Shown here piece by piece: positions 32,465-45,556 of a DNA stretch of 64,000 bases (the first letter of the stretch is position 1; every line of letters starts with the position of its first letter). The notes under the pieces are model-generated. The model saw only the letters and a program-made list of their open reading frames with translations, was not told the DNA's origin and did no database searches. This DNA is from Manis javanica (lineage: Eukaryota > Chordata > Mammalia > Pholidota > Manidae), in the NCBI RefSeq assembly GCF_040802235.1, contig NC_133166.1, positions 113,536,991-113,600,990 of the forward strand, in the 5' to 3' direction. The position numbers were made by a program, and so were the translations under genes.

Positions 32465-33681
32465 CCTGGGGCCGCTGTTCTTGCCTCGGCCCAGTCCCTG
32501 GGGGCCCAGGCGGGCCCCGTAAACTGCAGGCCACCTCAGGCTAACACCTCCTCTGCTTCCTCGCGGGCTCAGGGTCCTCGGCACTCCCGACCTCAGCGCT
32601 ACTCACGCTCTGATCAGTATACCTTGCACCTGCCAGCAGCCACCTGATACCTGCCCTGTGGGTCCAAGTAGCAAGTGGTGGGCTGTGGGGTGATGGCCCC
32701 GCTACTTATGCACCTTCACCCCGCCCTGCTGACGTAGGTCCATTATGATGGACAATAGGTTGCCCTGGTGACCTTGTGAACTGCAGCTCTGCCCGGTGCT
32801 CTCCCTGTGGGCATCCCCAGGCAGGAGTTTGAAGGGGCAGTAAGATGAGGCCTCCATTTGTCCCTTATCCCAAACCCTCCCAGGGAGTCTACAATTTCAA
32901 GGAAACCCGGCCCTTTGGTAAACTGACAGAGGGCAGCTGAGGGGGCCTCCACACAGACATCACTGAGTGTGGGGAGGTGGAGAGAAGAATGCTCTAAGTT
33001 TATTTGTGGGGACACTGAAGTCACCCAAGGGATAGAAGGATCTAGAAGAAGGCTGTGAAAGCAGGCCAGTGTCCTTTGTGAATGCGGGACATTCCAGTTA
33101 TCTGCTCTGTGTATTGAACCATCGCAGACCTAGGGACATAAAGCAGAAAAATTTCATATGCGCACAGGTTCTGTGGATTAGAAATTCAGAGATGTCTGAG
33201 CGGGCACGGGTTGACTTTCCTCCATGGAAAACCCACTTGCTCTTTCATGTAAATTCTGGAATCATATCATACATTCTCCACTCTCCTAAACCTCTCTTAG
33301 TATTTTAGCAAAACAAAGTTACATATGTAGATACATTTGGAGGGATTTGAATCTGCTGTCTGGACCACTCTCACCAGTGAACATCAGGCACCCGCCCTGC
33401 TTCCCTCCTTAGGGGCAAAACCAGCCACGGGTTTCTGATCTGAAATGCCCAGGTGCCCCCTACTGGGTGCAGGCAGGGGCGCACAGAGGGGGACGCAGCT
33501 CTGAGGGCCACCCTGCCCCAATCCCAGCGTGGGCTGCAGTGAAGGCTACTCCCTGGTGCCCGGTGGTGCTGGGGACGGATTAGTTCCTGGGTGTCACTGG
33601 CAGGTGTCCAGGCTGGGCTCACTGTGGGGAGGCAGCCCGATGCGGGACGGTTGTCACTGGAGGAAAGGAGGGCCTACTTAC

Positions 33682-33779
33682 CGGGAATTTCTCGTTACCA
33701 AATCTGAATTGACAAATAACTTCCTCCCTGTTGTCTACATCTTGGAAGCCTTTTCCGATAACCTTCGATTTCTCGTTAA
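33682..33779 (-). pseudogene. Orphan ANTXRL exon 10 relic (unit 2)
   Basis: Identical to the relic at 1,072-1,169, carried along by the 32.6-kb duplication. It sits 1.2 kb upstream of the copy 1 gene start on the same strand. Splice-site dinucleotides are intact, so it could in principle act as an upstream cryptic exon. Confidence 0.75.
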
Positions 33780-34650
33780 CTGCAACAGTAACATCCATAT
33801 GTCTGTGCGAGGAAGGGCTGAAGTGTTTTCCTCAGATCACAACTATGGCAGGCGGCCCCCAAAACAGAACTCCCAGGAACTTGTGGGGATGTGCCTGCAT
33901 CTGAACCAGCCCCCGGCCTACTTCCCTCCATAGGTGCAAACCCAGCCAGGGGTTTCTGCTCTGAAATCCCAAGGTGCCCGCTAATGAGTGCAGGCAGGGA
34001 CCAGGCAACCCCGACATAACTGAGAGAGGAGCCAAGACCTCCTGGTGAGTCAGCCCTGGGTCATGTCTGAGCTGCACACGCACACCTGGGGGCCTGGGGA
34101 CTTTCTGCCGCCTGGAGTCAATTGTCTAACCCTCCCCCCACCCCCGTCTTTCTGGGGGCCTACGGCAGAATGGAAGCCAGAGAAGCCAGACCCGTGCTTG
34201 AGGAAAGAGAATGTGGGGTTTCAACAGGGTACGTGGCTTCCCCCAACACTTGGCAGTCAGAGGGTCAGGATCTGCTGTCCGTGCCCAATCCAGGGCCACA
34301 GAGGATGCCACCTCTGCTCTAGACCCGGCTGAACAGCTGTCACGCAGCTCCTCTGGAATGCCCTGGGCTCTTGTTTTCAACGCGTGGGGCTGTGACTGCT
34401 GAGCCTGAAACCCTAGAGGGGACCTGGCTGGCCTGAGCCTCGTGGGGAAGTTTGGCCACAGCCTCTACTCGCATGTCTGAGACACGCAGGGAGTGTGGCA
34501 GCTGAGGGCAGGGCTGAGAGCCCAGAGCGCGGCAGGTGCCGGCACTCCTGGGAACGGTGCACAGCGCCCCTCTGCTCCGTGCATCGTCCCCTGCCTTGCG
34601 TCCCTGCTGCCCTGCAGGCCCTGCTCTTGACCGCTTGTCCTCTTGTAGGA

Positions 34651-34691
34651 ACTACAGCTCCCAGGGGTCTGGTTCACCCTGGGAATTGTAG
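34651..34691. promoter_or_regulatory. Inverted pair of ZNF143/THAP11-type motifs (unit 2)
   Basis: Identical copy of the pair at 2,041-2,081. It lies 2.2 kb upstream of the copy 1 ANTXRL start codon. Confidence 0.55.
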
Positions 34692-37072
34692 GTAAGTGGG
34701 GGCAGGAGGATGGTTTCCGGGTTTTGAGCAGAAGAGATGTTGAGGTAAAGGACTGTGCTCTGCCCAGACAGCTGCTCCCTTTACATGCTATCTGCCCTCA
34801 CCCTGTGCCTCCACCAGTAAGAACCCCAAGGAGAAAGTGACCCCAAGAGTGAGCACAGCCGGCTTGCAGGCAGCTGTACTTCCCCCGCTGCACTCCCGCT
34901 GCCCACCGGCTCTGAGAGCGCAGAGGGACCTGCCGCCCCAGGACAGAGACAGATCCTTTCTGGAAGGGAGGGCACTCTTTCTGGGAGAACAGTTACATAC
35001 CAGGCTGCCTGGGCTCCAAGGACAGGGGACTGAAGGCGGGCGGCTCCCCGGGAAGGCCAGGTGGAGCTGGGCGGTGAGGAAGGGTGGCTGACCACCAGGA
35101 CTGGCAGGGGCACAGAGGGAGGTGCCTGCCCTGGGGCGGCCAGGTGGGGGCTAGGGCACCACGTGCTGCCCAGCGCAGGTTTGTGGAGAGAATTCCCACA
35201 CTGTGCACCCACTGTTCACCTGTGTGTCCCCTGCCTGCAGCAATTCTACTGCTGGGACTGATCCCGGGAGAAACCCTGCCCCACGCCCGCAGAGAGGTGC
35301 GCTTGGGAAAGCCCCCCAGGGCGGCTTGTAGCAGCGTCTCCTTCAGAACGATCTTACTAGTGGAGACTAATGACATTAATTTGGTCCTTCAACGTACCGG
35401 ACTGCTGTGCAGATGGCTGCAAATTACAGGACTTACAAACCAGCAACAAATGGAGGAGAAAAGTCGAATTAGAAATAATTGGGAGCAGACCAGGGAAACT
35501 CAAGGAAGCTCTGAAAGTAAGTAGTGGGCAGGAAGGAAAGAGTCAGGAAAACTACACAGACACAGAAGCTCAAACAACACACTGCAGCCGGCAGCCTCCA
35601 CGCTTCAACTGCTTCAACGGCTGTTGAGGGCAGCGCTCGGGTTTTCACAACTAACTAGGATGTGCCTGGAGGTGATATCAAGCCATTTAAAGGAGATTAA
35701 ACGCCTTACACGGGTTTTAAAAGGACATGAAAGCACATAATTAATCTTGGAAGGATTCCTGTCCCAAGTCATTTGTCGCCACAAATCTTTTTACATGTTC
35801 AAAAGTTAACTCACTACAAAATTCAGATGAGGAGTTTCTCCGGATGCATGCGCCAAGGAACCTCTGCAATTACACCAGCAATTTTTTAAACAAACTGTGC
35901 AGTGTTTCAGGGTGACAGCCTAAGACAGCATCATTTCCCTAAGAGGTAAAAACAAGATAAAGTCTTGGCCCTCATCGCTCTTAAGTGTTTTTCATCTGCC
36001 AGACAGACGCAAACGTGTGCCAGTAGATCTCTTCCCGCCTCAACTTCCTACATCCTGAAGGCAGTAAGAAGCGACAAATGCCTGTTCCTCACTGCAGAGC
36101 TGACAACCCCCAAATGACGATTTTACATAATAAAAGATGTTTACTGAGGCTTACAGATTCCCTGGTCACCCGCTTCAAAGGCAGCTGGCAAATAACAGAT
36201 CCAAAGATTAGCAAATTAAGGCCAGTAAACAATTTCCCTAAGGAGAATGCTAGCTCTCTTGGGCCTCTGGTACTTCCCGAGACACCCAGAAAATAGCAGA
36301 TGAAAAAAGACTAAATCCGATGGCAGCTGAACAAGAAAACAGACTGTGCCAACCTGGACTCACTCTACCACCACTGAAGCAGCTTCCATGGGCCCTGCCT
36401 AGAGAAACACGGGTGCATTCTGGCAGTGATCACCCGCTGTCCAGCCCAAGGGGGGTCGGCACTCCCCAGTTAAAGGCATTCACCTTACCACAAACAGAAA
36501 CTACAAAATCTCATCTGTAAGGGCCCTAAACCCTACGACATTATAGACAATTTTAACTCTACAAGTTCTCTTACAGAGTTGAACACCCAAAAGTGAGTGC
36601 GAGGCGGTCTTCAGTCAGTAGCCCCGGCTCCTCTTTCTGCGTCTGCCTCTGCATGAATCAAGTGACCTGGAGAAAGTTCTCTCATCTCTTTATTTATCCC
36701 CTTTTCCCTGCCAGGTACAAAATTAGGTCAAAGCCACCAATTCTTTTGGAAAATAAAATGAATTTCTTAGATTGGTTATGTCTACACTGTCATGCAAATA
36801 CCTCCTGGCCACTGCGCAGCTATAGCCAACCCTCAAGTACGTACGATGCGGCTCGTGCCCATATTAACGCAGGAAACTGTGCACCTTTACTCTGCACAGG
36901 AAACACCCTTCCCGGAGAGGCCGGCAGACCCAGGGGCTTCCGGAACAGGCTCCTTTAGGGGTCCCCAGTTTCAAATGTGGAAATCCTTAGCAAATTAACA
37001 TGCCATGCAAGTTACAAGAGCATACACTATTTTTTCATTAAGGAAAACCAAACAACCTGTCTGGCGCACTAA

Positions 37073-37655
37073 TGTTGGGGGGACGTTGTGTATTTTCCTC
37101 GGTTCTTGTCCCTGGCGCGACAAAGACATGAAGGGCAGAGACACAGTAGTGGAGCAGAGCACAGGTTTTATTTAAAGTTCCTTAAAGAGAGAAAAAGTGC
37201 AGCAGGCAACCTCAGCGAGGAGAGGCGCCTTGAAAGGTTGGAGAAAGTTTAAGATTAAAAGGTTACACACTTAGAAAGTGTGGGCGACCTCAGAGAGAGG
37301 AGTGCCCTGAAAGGTTGGGGGTTCCCCCTTTTAAGGATTTTTCAGGAATGTGATCATGGGCTGAGGGTGCAGACCTGTTAAGCGGTCCCTGAATATTTAA
37401 AATTAACTTAATACAGGAAGTTTACTGCTCTGATTTCTCCTGAGATAACTGGCCTCTGGGTCTGAGAGCCTATCAAACAAGACCACCTGCCCAGCCCCCC
37501 AGGTGGGCTGAGTGCTTGTCTGCTGAAGAGGACGTTAAGAATCTTCCTCACTTCCTGCCTTTTCCTATGTTGTTTATTGCTGGGCCTGCGTCCCAAATTC
37601 CTCCCATCTCCTCCCATCTCGCATACCACCAGGCACAGTGTGGCTGGACGGTAAG
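37073..37655 (-). mobile_element. LTR fossil, probably solitary (unit 2)
   Basis: Duplicate of the LTR-like element at 4,463-5,045, with no difference noticed. Confidence 0.5.
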
Positions 37656-37659
37656 TGTA

Positions 37660-37660
<1 letters not shown>

Positions 37661-37732
<72 letters not shown>

Positions 37733-37750
37733 CACACACACACACACACA
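37661..37750. repeat. Microsatellite (TG)29(GA)n(CA)n (unit 2)
   Basis: Same compound microsatellite with a 58-bp TG tract against 30 bp in unit 1. This accounts for most of the 26-bp offset shift between units here. Confidence 0.95.
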
Positions 37751-37805
37751 TTTCACATATTGTTAAATGAATGAGATGAATACATTCCCAAAGTCTAATG
37801 AGCCC

Positions 37806-38308
37806 TGGACCGGCCCAAAACTTCCGGAGAAAACGCCAGTGTTGGGGCGGCTCCGTACTTCAAGCTGCTGCTGCTGGGAGGCGGCGAGGTCTGCGTGGGA
37901 GCAGGCAGCGGGGTCCCCGGGAAGGGCGGCCCTCTGCGGGTGGTGCGCGGAGTCTGAGGCCGGAGGCGGGGGCGGCCGGCGGCGCAGGGCCCCGGCGGTG
38001 TCAGCCCGCGGAGGTGCCGCCCCAGCGGCGGGGGCAGGCGTGCGAACTGGGGGTCCGCGGAGCCCGGCGCTGATGGCACCTGCTGGGGGCACGGAGTCGT
38101 CGGTGGCGGCCGCCACCGCCCTCCTACGACGCTGCGCTCCCAACAGCCGCTCCCGCCGCCCACCGACACGGCCCGCGGCTGCCACCCCCAGTCCTGGGGC
38201 CGCCGCCCCCTCTTCCCAAGCCGCCCGCCGCCCGTGCCCGCCCGCGCCGCCTCCCGCCTCCGCCCCGCGCTGCCATCCCCTGCGGGCCCTGCTCTGAGGC
38301 ACATCTAA
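37806..38308. promoter_or_regulatory. CpG island (unit 2)
   Basis: Duplicate of the island at 5.2-5.7 kb with a few substitutions and a 2-bp indel. It lies about 5.3-5.8 kb upstream of the ANTXRL copy 1 start codon (minus strand). Confidence 0.65.
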
Positions 38309-38430
38309 CTCAGAAAGGGTCAGCAGACAGTCTCCAGTGCCGGGGGTCCTGACGGGGCATCGGGAGGCTTCACGGGGGAGATGAGGGGACAGGGCAACAT
38401 TCCAGGCATTGCTCACAGTTTAAACCGGGC

Positions 38431-38452
38431 TTAGCCCCGGGGGGGCGCTGTG
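38431..38452 (+). promoter_or_regulatory. CTCF-like motif (unit 2)
   Basis: Identical copy of the motif at 5,793-5,814. Confidence 0.4.
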
Positions 38453-39122
38453 CTCCTCGGCAGGGAGCAGCTGTGAACTTGGAGTGTTCTAGGCACCGGA
38501 ATCTGGCGGGATATGTTGAGTGGAGGCCATATGAGGGTGGCAGGGGTCGGCAGCCCCTGGAGAGACTATGGGCGGCAAGAAATTGGAGAAAATGTCAGGG
38601 GCTGAATCGTCAGCAGTCATCTGTGGAGTACCTGCTACGGGGTTTCCTGGGTCCTGGGAACCAGCCCCTGCCTCCTGGCAAATTGCACCTTGGGGGAGAC
38701 CCACAGCCAGTACAATGGTGGAGAGAAACGCCCAGCAGGCTGCTTAGAGGGAGCAGAGGGCGCCTAACTACGACTGGGGGGCATGTGCCCAAACCAGGGG
38801 ACAAGGGAGAGACCACGTGAAGGGAGGGCGGCTTTGCAGGCAGAGGGAGCAGCCTGTGCACAGCCTGAGCGAGTCTGAGGATCTAAGGAAGGCCAGGGCC
38901 GAGAGACAACTGCACGCCAGCCAGGTGGTCAAGGGCGCAAAGGGCTCATTGGAACCATTCACACAAACCACATGCTCAGTTTTCAGCATCCTTTTGGCCC
39001 TCGGAGGCCTGGGTTACATCTCCTTGCATTGCATCCCACGCACACACTGCAAGCATCCTTCAGAGAGGAGAGTTCCGTTTTCTGCAAGGTTATACGAAGG
39101 GACTGCAGGCCTGAGCTCTCCC

Positions 39123-39298
39123 ATGCACTCGCTGTGTGACCCTGGACAAGGCACTTTACCTCTCTGTGCCTTGGTTCCATTATCTGTAAAATGGGGGTTG
39201 GCCTAGTATCTCCCTCACGGTGTCTTTGTGAAAATTAAGACATTAAAGGACCTAGCAGTTTCCTGGCAGATAGGAAGGGCTTAAAAAATGGTAGATGC
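39123..39298 (+). mobile_element. MIR SINE (unit 2)
   Basis: Duplicate of the MIR at 6,485-6,660. Confidence 0.85.
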
Positions 39299-39527
39299 CA
39301 TATGATGAACAATTCCATGTCCAAATGACCATCTAAGAAGGTGGAAGTAGTGAGAAATGTGTGTCTCAAAGTATAAGCCGAGGTAGTGGGGGCTATACCT
39401 GGTCAGGGTCTAGTGGGTAGAAGAGTTTTCCATCAAGAAGCAAAGCCTTTGTGTCTAGGGGGAGAGAGCCTGGCTTGGAAATCCTCCCTGGCTGGGCAAT
39501 CTATTGTTTTATCCTTTGTCACCAATG

Positions 39528-39968
39528 AACCCTGCCGACTGTCACCAATTATCTTGCCAATGGGTTTCAGCCCCGGGCAAGTTCACTATGGTTCAATGTG
39601 ACCAAAGAAATGACAGTAGAGTGTTCTTGGGGTGAAAGGGTTATACCCAACTTTATTTCCACGGTGGCAGGTCAATCGCTAATATCCATCACTCAGCGTG
39701 AGTCTGCAGGAAGCAAGCCGGTCTCTGCCTCTGGGCCTCTCTGCCCGCAGTCATCCCGCACAGCCGTCCTCTGGGCCTCTGTCCTCAGCGCTGCCACCAC
39801 GCCAGTTCTCTGATCTGCTCTCCTGCACCTTGCAGCCGTGCCACCGTATCACCCAGAGCCCTAGGCAGTGCTCTTTATGTAGAGTCAGTAGCAACGTATT
39901 GCTCACACGTGTGTAGTGAGCAAGCCAGCCAGGGCCAGTTGAGGATCCTGGCCACAGGAACGTTCATT
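39528..39968 (-). mobile_element. Possible second LTR fossil (unit 2)
   Basis: Duplicate of the LTR-like segment at ~6,890-7,330, same uncertainty. Confidence 0.35.
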
Positions 39969-41199
39969 TTATCCACACACGGAAGCTGCTGTCCCTCCAG
40001 ACCAGACTGCACAGACCTGGGTCAAAGCTCACGTGGGTGAGGCTTGGCCTACACCCCAAGGTCTCCTTAGGCCTGTGGGAATTCATGGTGGTAAGTAGGG
40101 GAAATATTGGCAAAAATGCTTTCTAAAAATATCCTTGCAGGGAAGGGACAGGAAGTTGTGAATTTGTAAAGAACAATGACTGCTCTTCCCACTGGTGTGG
40201 CAAATCTGTAAAGGTGAGTAGATCACAAAAAACACCCTTGCACATGCACACCTGCTACCTGGAGTTTTCTTAGGGTTGATGAAAGAATTGGAAACAGCAG
40301 GACTGCCAACTCAGCCACGAACAGCTCTAAGCTCCTTAAGACAGAAAACAGGAACTGGTGAAAATGTAAGGCCACAGAAGGTGTTGGGGGTGCAGCAGGG
40401 AGATAAACGTGTCCCTGGGGTGAGGGGCCTGGGTCCCCACACAATGCTACCCTGGTGTGACAAGCAAGGACCGGCTTCTGGCAGGCTCGAGGAGCAGAGG
40501 CCCATTGTAGGACAGTGGTCAACCCTGCAGGGGCCTGAGGCCAGGGAGGTCTGCCTCCCCAAACAGGTGCTGTCAGCCAGGGTGACTGGGGGTGCCCAGG
40601 ACCAGTCCAGAGAGAACTCAGCAGGCCCCAAGCCCCAGTGACCTGGCTGTGCTTCCTCTGAGAAGCATCCTCAGCAAGACATCAGAGCGTCTTTGGGCCA
40701 CATCCAGGCCACTGGGGTTGGGAAGTCAGATCCCGGGTGGGGACGAGCCGTGCTCACTCGTGCCTGTGCGATTCGCCTGGGGCACGCCTAGTGGCTTTGT
40801 CCTCCTGACCTGCTCCACGAGGTGGCCCCCAGCCCACAGTTCAAAGAGGCCTGAGGCACCCTGGGGACAGTGGGAAGTGAGGGGCCTGCCACCTGCGGCA
40901 CCTTGGCCCTCAGAGGGAAGAGGACAGGGGACAGGGTTCTCTGGGGCTTGAGGAAGAAGGAAAGGGGAGCAGGGTCCAGGGTCCACAGGGGAAGAGCAGG
41001 AGGCCCACACGGGCCTCAGCTGAAGTTCTCTGCCCGAGACAGGGCAGGGTCGGCTGTGCGGCAGCGGGGCGGCCCCCCTGCCTGCATATTCTTCACAAGA
41101 TGCACTCATGACTCACGCACAGAGCAAGGCTGAGTCTGGGGAAAATGAAATTCATAATGAAAGACTTTAGCATGATAATAATGTAAATCTAATAATAAA

Positions 41200-41640
41200 G
41201 TTTATAGCAGTAAGTGTGTTTGTTGTAGAAAGTTCAAAGAAAGCAAATAAAAGAAAACAAGAACTCTACTATGCACAGCTCAAATCACTAAGCGAATATA
41301 AATATCAAATATTTAATGTGCTCTTCCAGTATTTTAATGCATTTTAAATTAGTTGAGATTTGTAAAAGTGCATATTTGCAATCTGTGTTTTCACTTCAAT
41401 TGTAACACGAGCATCTTCCTGCGTTGTCATAAACTCTTCGAAAGGGTCGTTTTTAAGAGCAGCCCAATCAGCATGAGTATTCCGTGGCTGCCCATGCTGT
41501 CCCCAGTGCTGAACATCTAGGTGGTTTACAGTTTTTGCCTCAAAAACCACATTTATACATATTTGCATTCTTTTGGATGTTTTTTCTTAGGATAGTTTCC
41601 AAAGAGTAAATTAATGGACCAAAGTATGACCAGTTTGCAG
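41200..41640 (-). mobile_element. Old L1 3'-end-like fragment, antisense (unit 2)
   Basis: Duplicate of ~8,560-9,000 with three visible substitutions. Confidence 0.4.
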
Positions 41641-43078
41641 GCTTTTGGTTCTCATTGCTCACCTTTGTTCTGAAAGGGCTGTACGGGGCTTCTCTTCAGG
41701 TGGGACCAGGCAGAATCTGCCCTCACTGCCCATCGCCCCCGGAGGGTCAGGAAGTGACTCCAGTGCCCCCACCCCCCCGCCACAACCGCCCGCGTTAGAG
41801 GCGCTGCCTTTGCTCCGGGGGCCACAGGTGCAGCTGTTGAGCAGCAAGGGCCCCATGTAACTCAGGTTCCCTAGCACCTGGGGAAGGTGGGAGCGAGAAG
41901 CAGTGTTTCTGTGGGAATAACCTAGGGACTGTGAGTAAAGACACTGAAAAAGAGAGCGGCTGGGTAGACACGTGAGATGACCCATCAATCCCCGACGGCT
42001 AGCGGCCCAACACCGTGAAGATGTGAGCGCAGAGCATCCTGAGACGGGGGCGTGACGGAGAGTCCAGCAGCTCAGTGGGCATGTGGACCTTGAGTTCCAG
42101 TCGCTGAAGCCCAGAAGCCCTTGCGGAGTCCGGTTCCTGAGCACTAACAGCGCCGAGGCCCTCCGGCTGGAGCAGGCTGCTGAGTGCCCCCGGGACCTGC
42201 CGACCTTCGTCCTCAGGAGGGCAGCCGGACTTCCCGGGCTCCCTGCAGCGAGGTGTGGCCGGCGGCCGTCCCTGTGAAGGGCGGGTCGCGCCTCCCTCCC
42301 TCTCCTCTTCCTGCCTCGAAGGCGGCTGGGATGCCTGGTGCTTGACTAGCCATTCTGAGCCGTGTGGTGAGCCCATGTGCTCAAGACGGCAGAGCAAAAA
42401 GTGCCGCTCCTCCTGGACCGGTGGCCTCCCGAGAAACAGACAGACTTAATGAAGCCACTACAGTTTGTGGCGGTTTTCTGTCCCTCCACCTTGGCGGTGT
42501 TTGTCCACATTTGCTCCATCAGAGTTGCACAGGGTCTGTGCTGCCAGACGCCCCCCCCCTCCCGCCTCTGCCACCTCGCAGGTCGGCCCTGGTCCTGTCC
42601 CAGCCTGCCGTGGGGCCCCCAAGCAGAAGTGTGGGTGGGGCCATGCTATCCCGGGAGAGCCTGGGGTGGCCCGTTTCAACTCCGGATCAACCCAGGCTTG
42701 CATGGGCTGCGTAGTGCTGCCCCCCGACACTAGGGGAGCTCCTAACCCCCGTGACGTCGGGGCGCCTCCCTGCCGGCCACGCCCCCACACGCAGCTCAGC
42801 GTCTCCGTGTGCCTTGCCCAGCTGAGCTCCTGCCCCGAGTCCCAGCTTCACCCCAACCTCCTCCGGGGGCAGTTACTGTCTCCCAAAGGACAGGCCCGCC
42901 CTGGGGGCCTGGAGCCGTCTGCGGCTGACCCACAGGAAGCGGTGAAGCCGCCCCTCGGTCCTGCAGCCCAGGGCCAGCCCCCCGTCCTAAGGACCCCGAG
43001 GCTGCCCTCCCCACCGGGCCCACAAAGCCTAGGCTCAGGCCGGGAGAAGGCTGGGTTCTTGGGCATCTGCCCCACCCT

Positions 43079-43469
43079 CGGCCCTCCCGCCGCGGTTTCT
43101 CCTCTTAGGGGATCGGCCTCGGAGGCTGATGAGGTTGGGGTCCTGGGGTCAGCAAGGAGGACTGAGGCAGCCCCCCCCAATGAACGGGAAGCGTCCCCGC
43201 AGGTGGGGGCGACGGCCTCCGGAGGCGGAAGGGGTCCCCGGAAGGCGCCAGGGAAGGGCAGGGGCGTGGCGGGAGCAGGTGGCAGGGGCGGGGAGGGAGC
43301 GGCGAGCCCCACGCGGAAGTCAGGGCGGGCGCACACCGGGCCGCCAGCCGCTGCCGACTCCGCGGGGCCGCGGCCATGCAGGTGAGTCGGCCGCGCTGCA
43401 CCGGCTGCGCTCCGACCCCTGCCCCCGCCGCCGCCCGCCCCGGCCACGCCGCGCACCTGCAAGGCGCCG
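43079..43469. promoter_or_regulatory. CpG island with possible first exon (unit 2)
   Basis: Duplicate of the island at 10.44-10.83 kb. Three substitutions cluster just after the putative donor. Confidence 0.55.
43376..43381 (+). other. Candidate start-codon exon end (unit 2)
   Basis: Same ATGCAG plus GTGAGT arrangement as at 10,737, unchanged despite substitutions a few bases downstream. Confidence 0.3.
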
Positions 43470-45340
43470 GTGGGGGCCCCTGCATCGCACAAGGCTGAGG
43501 AGAGGGTGGCCACAGCCAGACAGAACCCAGGTCACTGGTGTCAAGGCAGGACAGGGGAGGGCAGCTGTCCTCCTGCCCAGCCAGAGACTGTGGTTCCAGG
43601 CCGGGCTGTTAGTGAGCGTGTGGGACCCAGGTGGGGAGGGCGTGTCCACCCTCGCGCGCGCCCTGAGTCTAGGCAGGTCCCCAGACCTTGCAGCTTTGCC
43701 CTGCAAACGGGGAGGGGAATGTGGCTTACTAGGTAGGGACGCCCAGGGTGGCCCATTGCATTGGGTCCTCTGCCTCCTGGGGGTTCTGCCACCGGAGGGG
43801 TGCTTATGGGTCAATGTGTATTTGGTTACAGTCACCCTGCTGGCCTTTGGTTCATCTCAATAGCTGGAGTATTTCTTGGGTCTCCCTTGGCTGGGTCTGA
43901 TCTCATCGCTACTTACGAGCAGAAGCAACCTCCCTGTGGTTCTGGAAAGCCCAGTGGACCCCCTAAATGTCCACCACGTCCTTCATCTAGTCCCTGACCC
44001 AAGCTGTCCCAACCACATGCTGTCCATTCGTTATCTTCTTGTCACACTGTGCCCCATGCCAGGCCCATGGCTCAGCTCAGTACCTACCTGGGGAAGGACT
44101 AGAGGGGGAGGCCTTACCTCCTTGCCAGGTCACCCTAATTTGCCCACTCATCTAAATTAGACACAAGTTTGTGCCAATTTAGGAAAGTTCTTCCATTTTC
44201 TAGATGTTTTTGAAGCCGTTTCCCCAATTCCACGTTAAGCCTCTATGATTCCAGCTTTGCTCTCCTGACTCCTCCCGGCTTTCCTCTTCTTCGATCCCCA
44301 CGCCAAGAAGGGGCAGGATTCTCGTTCCTCTTACATCCTATCCTTGACCTCATGACACTAGTTGCCACATTAGAACATCGGAGTTCCTTTCAGAAGCATT
44401 CCTTTGCGGTAGGTGTGATTATCACCATTATAGTCAGATGAGGATGTTAGACAAGAAATCGAATTACCTCCTTCTTTAGTAGAATGTTGACTCTAGATCT
44501 GGATCTTGATTATGTTAAACGGGAGCTAAGCGAACATGATTCTTCCCTTAGAGTCCAGATTTCAAGCCTATTGCATTGCTAGAAAATCCTTCTGAATTTC
44601 AGTAGATGCATAATAAATGCATAATTAGCTCTTTTCTTCTCTTTATATTCCTGCTGAAACAATCCTAACCTCCTCACAAGCAGCTTGATGCCACAACCAA
44701 AAAAGGGGGAAGTCACTTCGTTTCTGAGGGCAGAGATCAAAGGACATCAGTAGTTTCTCCATACATTACCTGTTCCAGCTCCCAGCTTCCACCCGACTTA
44801 CCTACTCCAAAGTCTAGTGAATTTTTATCTAGTTCTTTGAATGTGTACATGCAGATGTGAGTCAGTGTGTGTGTCTGTTTGTGCACACATGTATCAGTGT
44901 TTATGTATATATGTGACAGTGTTGAAAAAAATCAACTCTTGAATTATTCTTCCAAAGCTGTTTTTTTTATCATGCCTCGAGTCTTTGGATTTTAACATCC
45001 CAAAGAAAAAATTTTGACTCATTTATAATTGGTGTTCTACGGTCATTCATTTCTAGAGATAATAAACCCAGAACCCCCTTTTTTTGTGATTGGCATAGGG
45101 ACAGGGGTTACCAGAATATAGGATAGTAAGTTCATGTTTTTAAAATCTTGTATCTGCAGGGTCTAAGGCAATGGCAATAGGGATGAAAGAGAGGACAGTG
45201 GAGGTGTGGCCCAACCAAACTGCCCCTGAGCCGCCCAGCCTGCTGTCTACCTCGCTGTCTTCCTTGAGTCATCACCCCAGTTCCCCAACCTCCAAATGCA
45301 GGAAAATGAAGCCAAGATATTTTTGAGTCGCAACCCTATG

Positions 45341-45556
45341 CTCAACAATATGTTTTGTACTTTCCTGTATGTGTCCTCATTTTTTCCTCAGAGCAATCCT
45401 CTGAGGTAGGTAGCAGCATTCTCATTTTTTAATGATGAAGGAGCACAGACCGAAAGAGGTTGGATACCTCATCCAAAGCTCCACAGCTAAAACACGAAAG
45501 AGGTGGAGTCCAAACCCTGCCCCCTGGGCCTGCTGACCTCACCATCCATTCCCTAC
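45341..45556 (-). mobile_element. MIR SINE, antisense (unit 2)
   Basis: Duplicate of the element at 12,700-12,915. Confidence 0.75.

Larger units (their letters stand above)
1..32610. repeat. Tandem segmental duplication, unit copy 1 (~32.6 kb)
   Basis: The sequence from base 1 reappears from base 32,611 in the same orientation, feature for feature: ANTXRL exons, CpG islands, L1 block and microsatellites. The offset is 32,610 at the left end and changes in small steps to about 32,675, from microsatellite length changes, a 42-bp indel and a 19-bp repeat. By-eye identity is near 99% overall but uneven. The last ~1.3 kb of this copy (31.3-32.6 kb, including exon 1) has its counterpart outside the window. 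True breakpoints are not visible because homology already exists at base 1. Confidence 0.97.
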
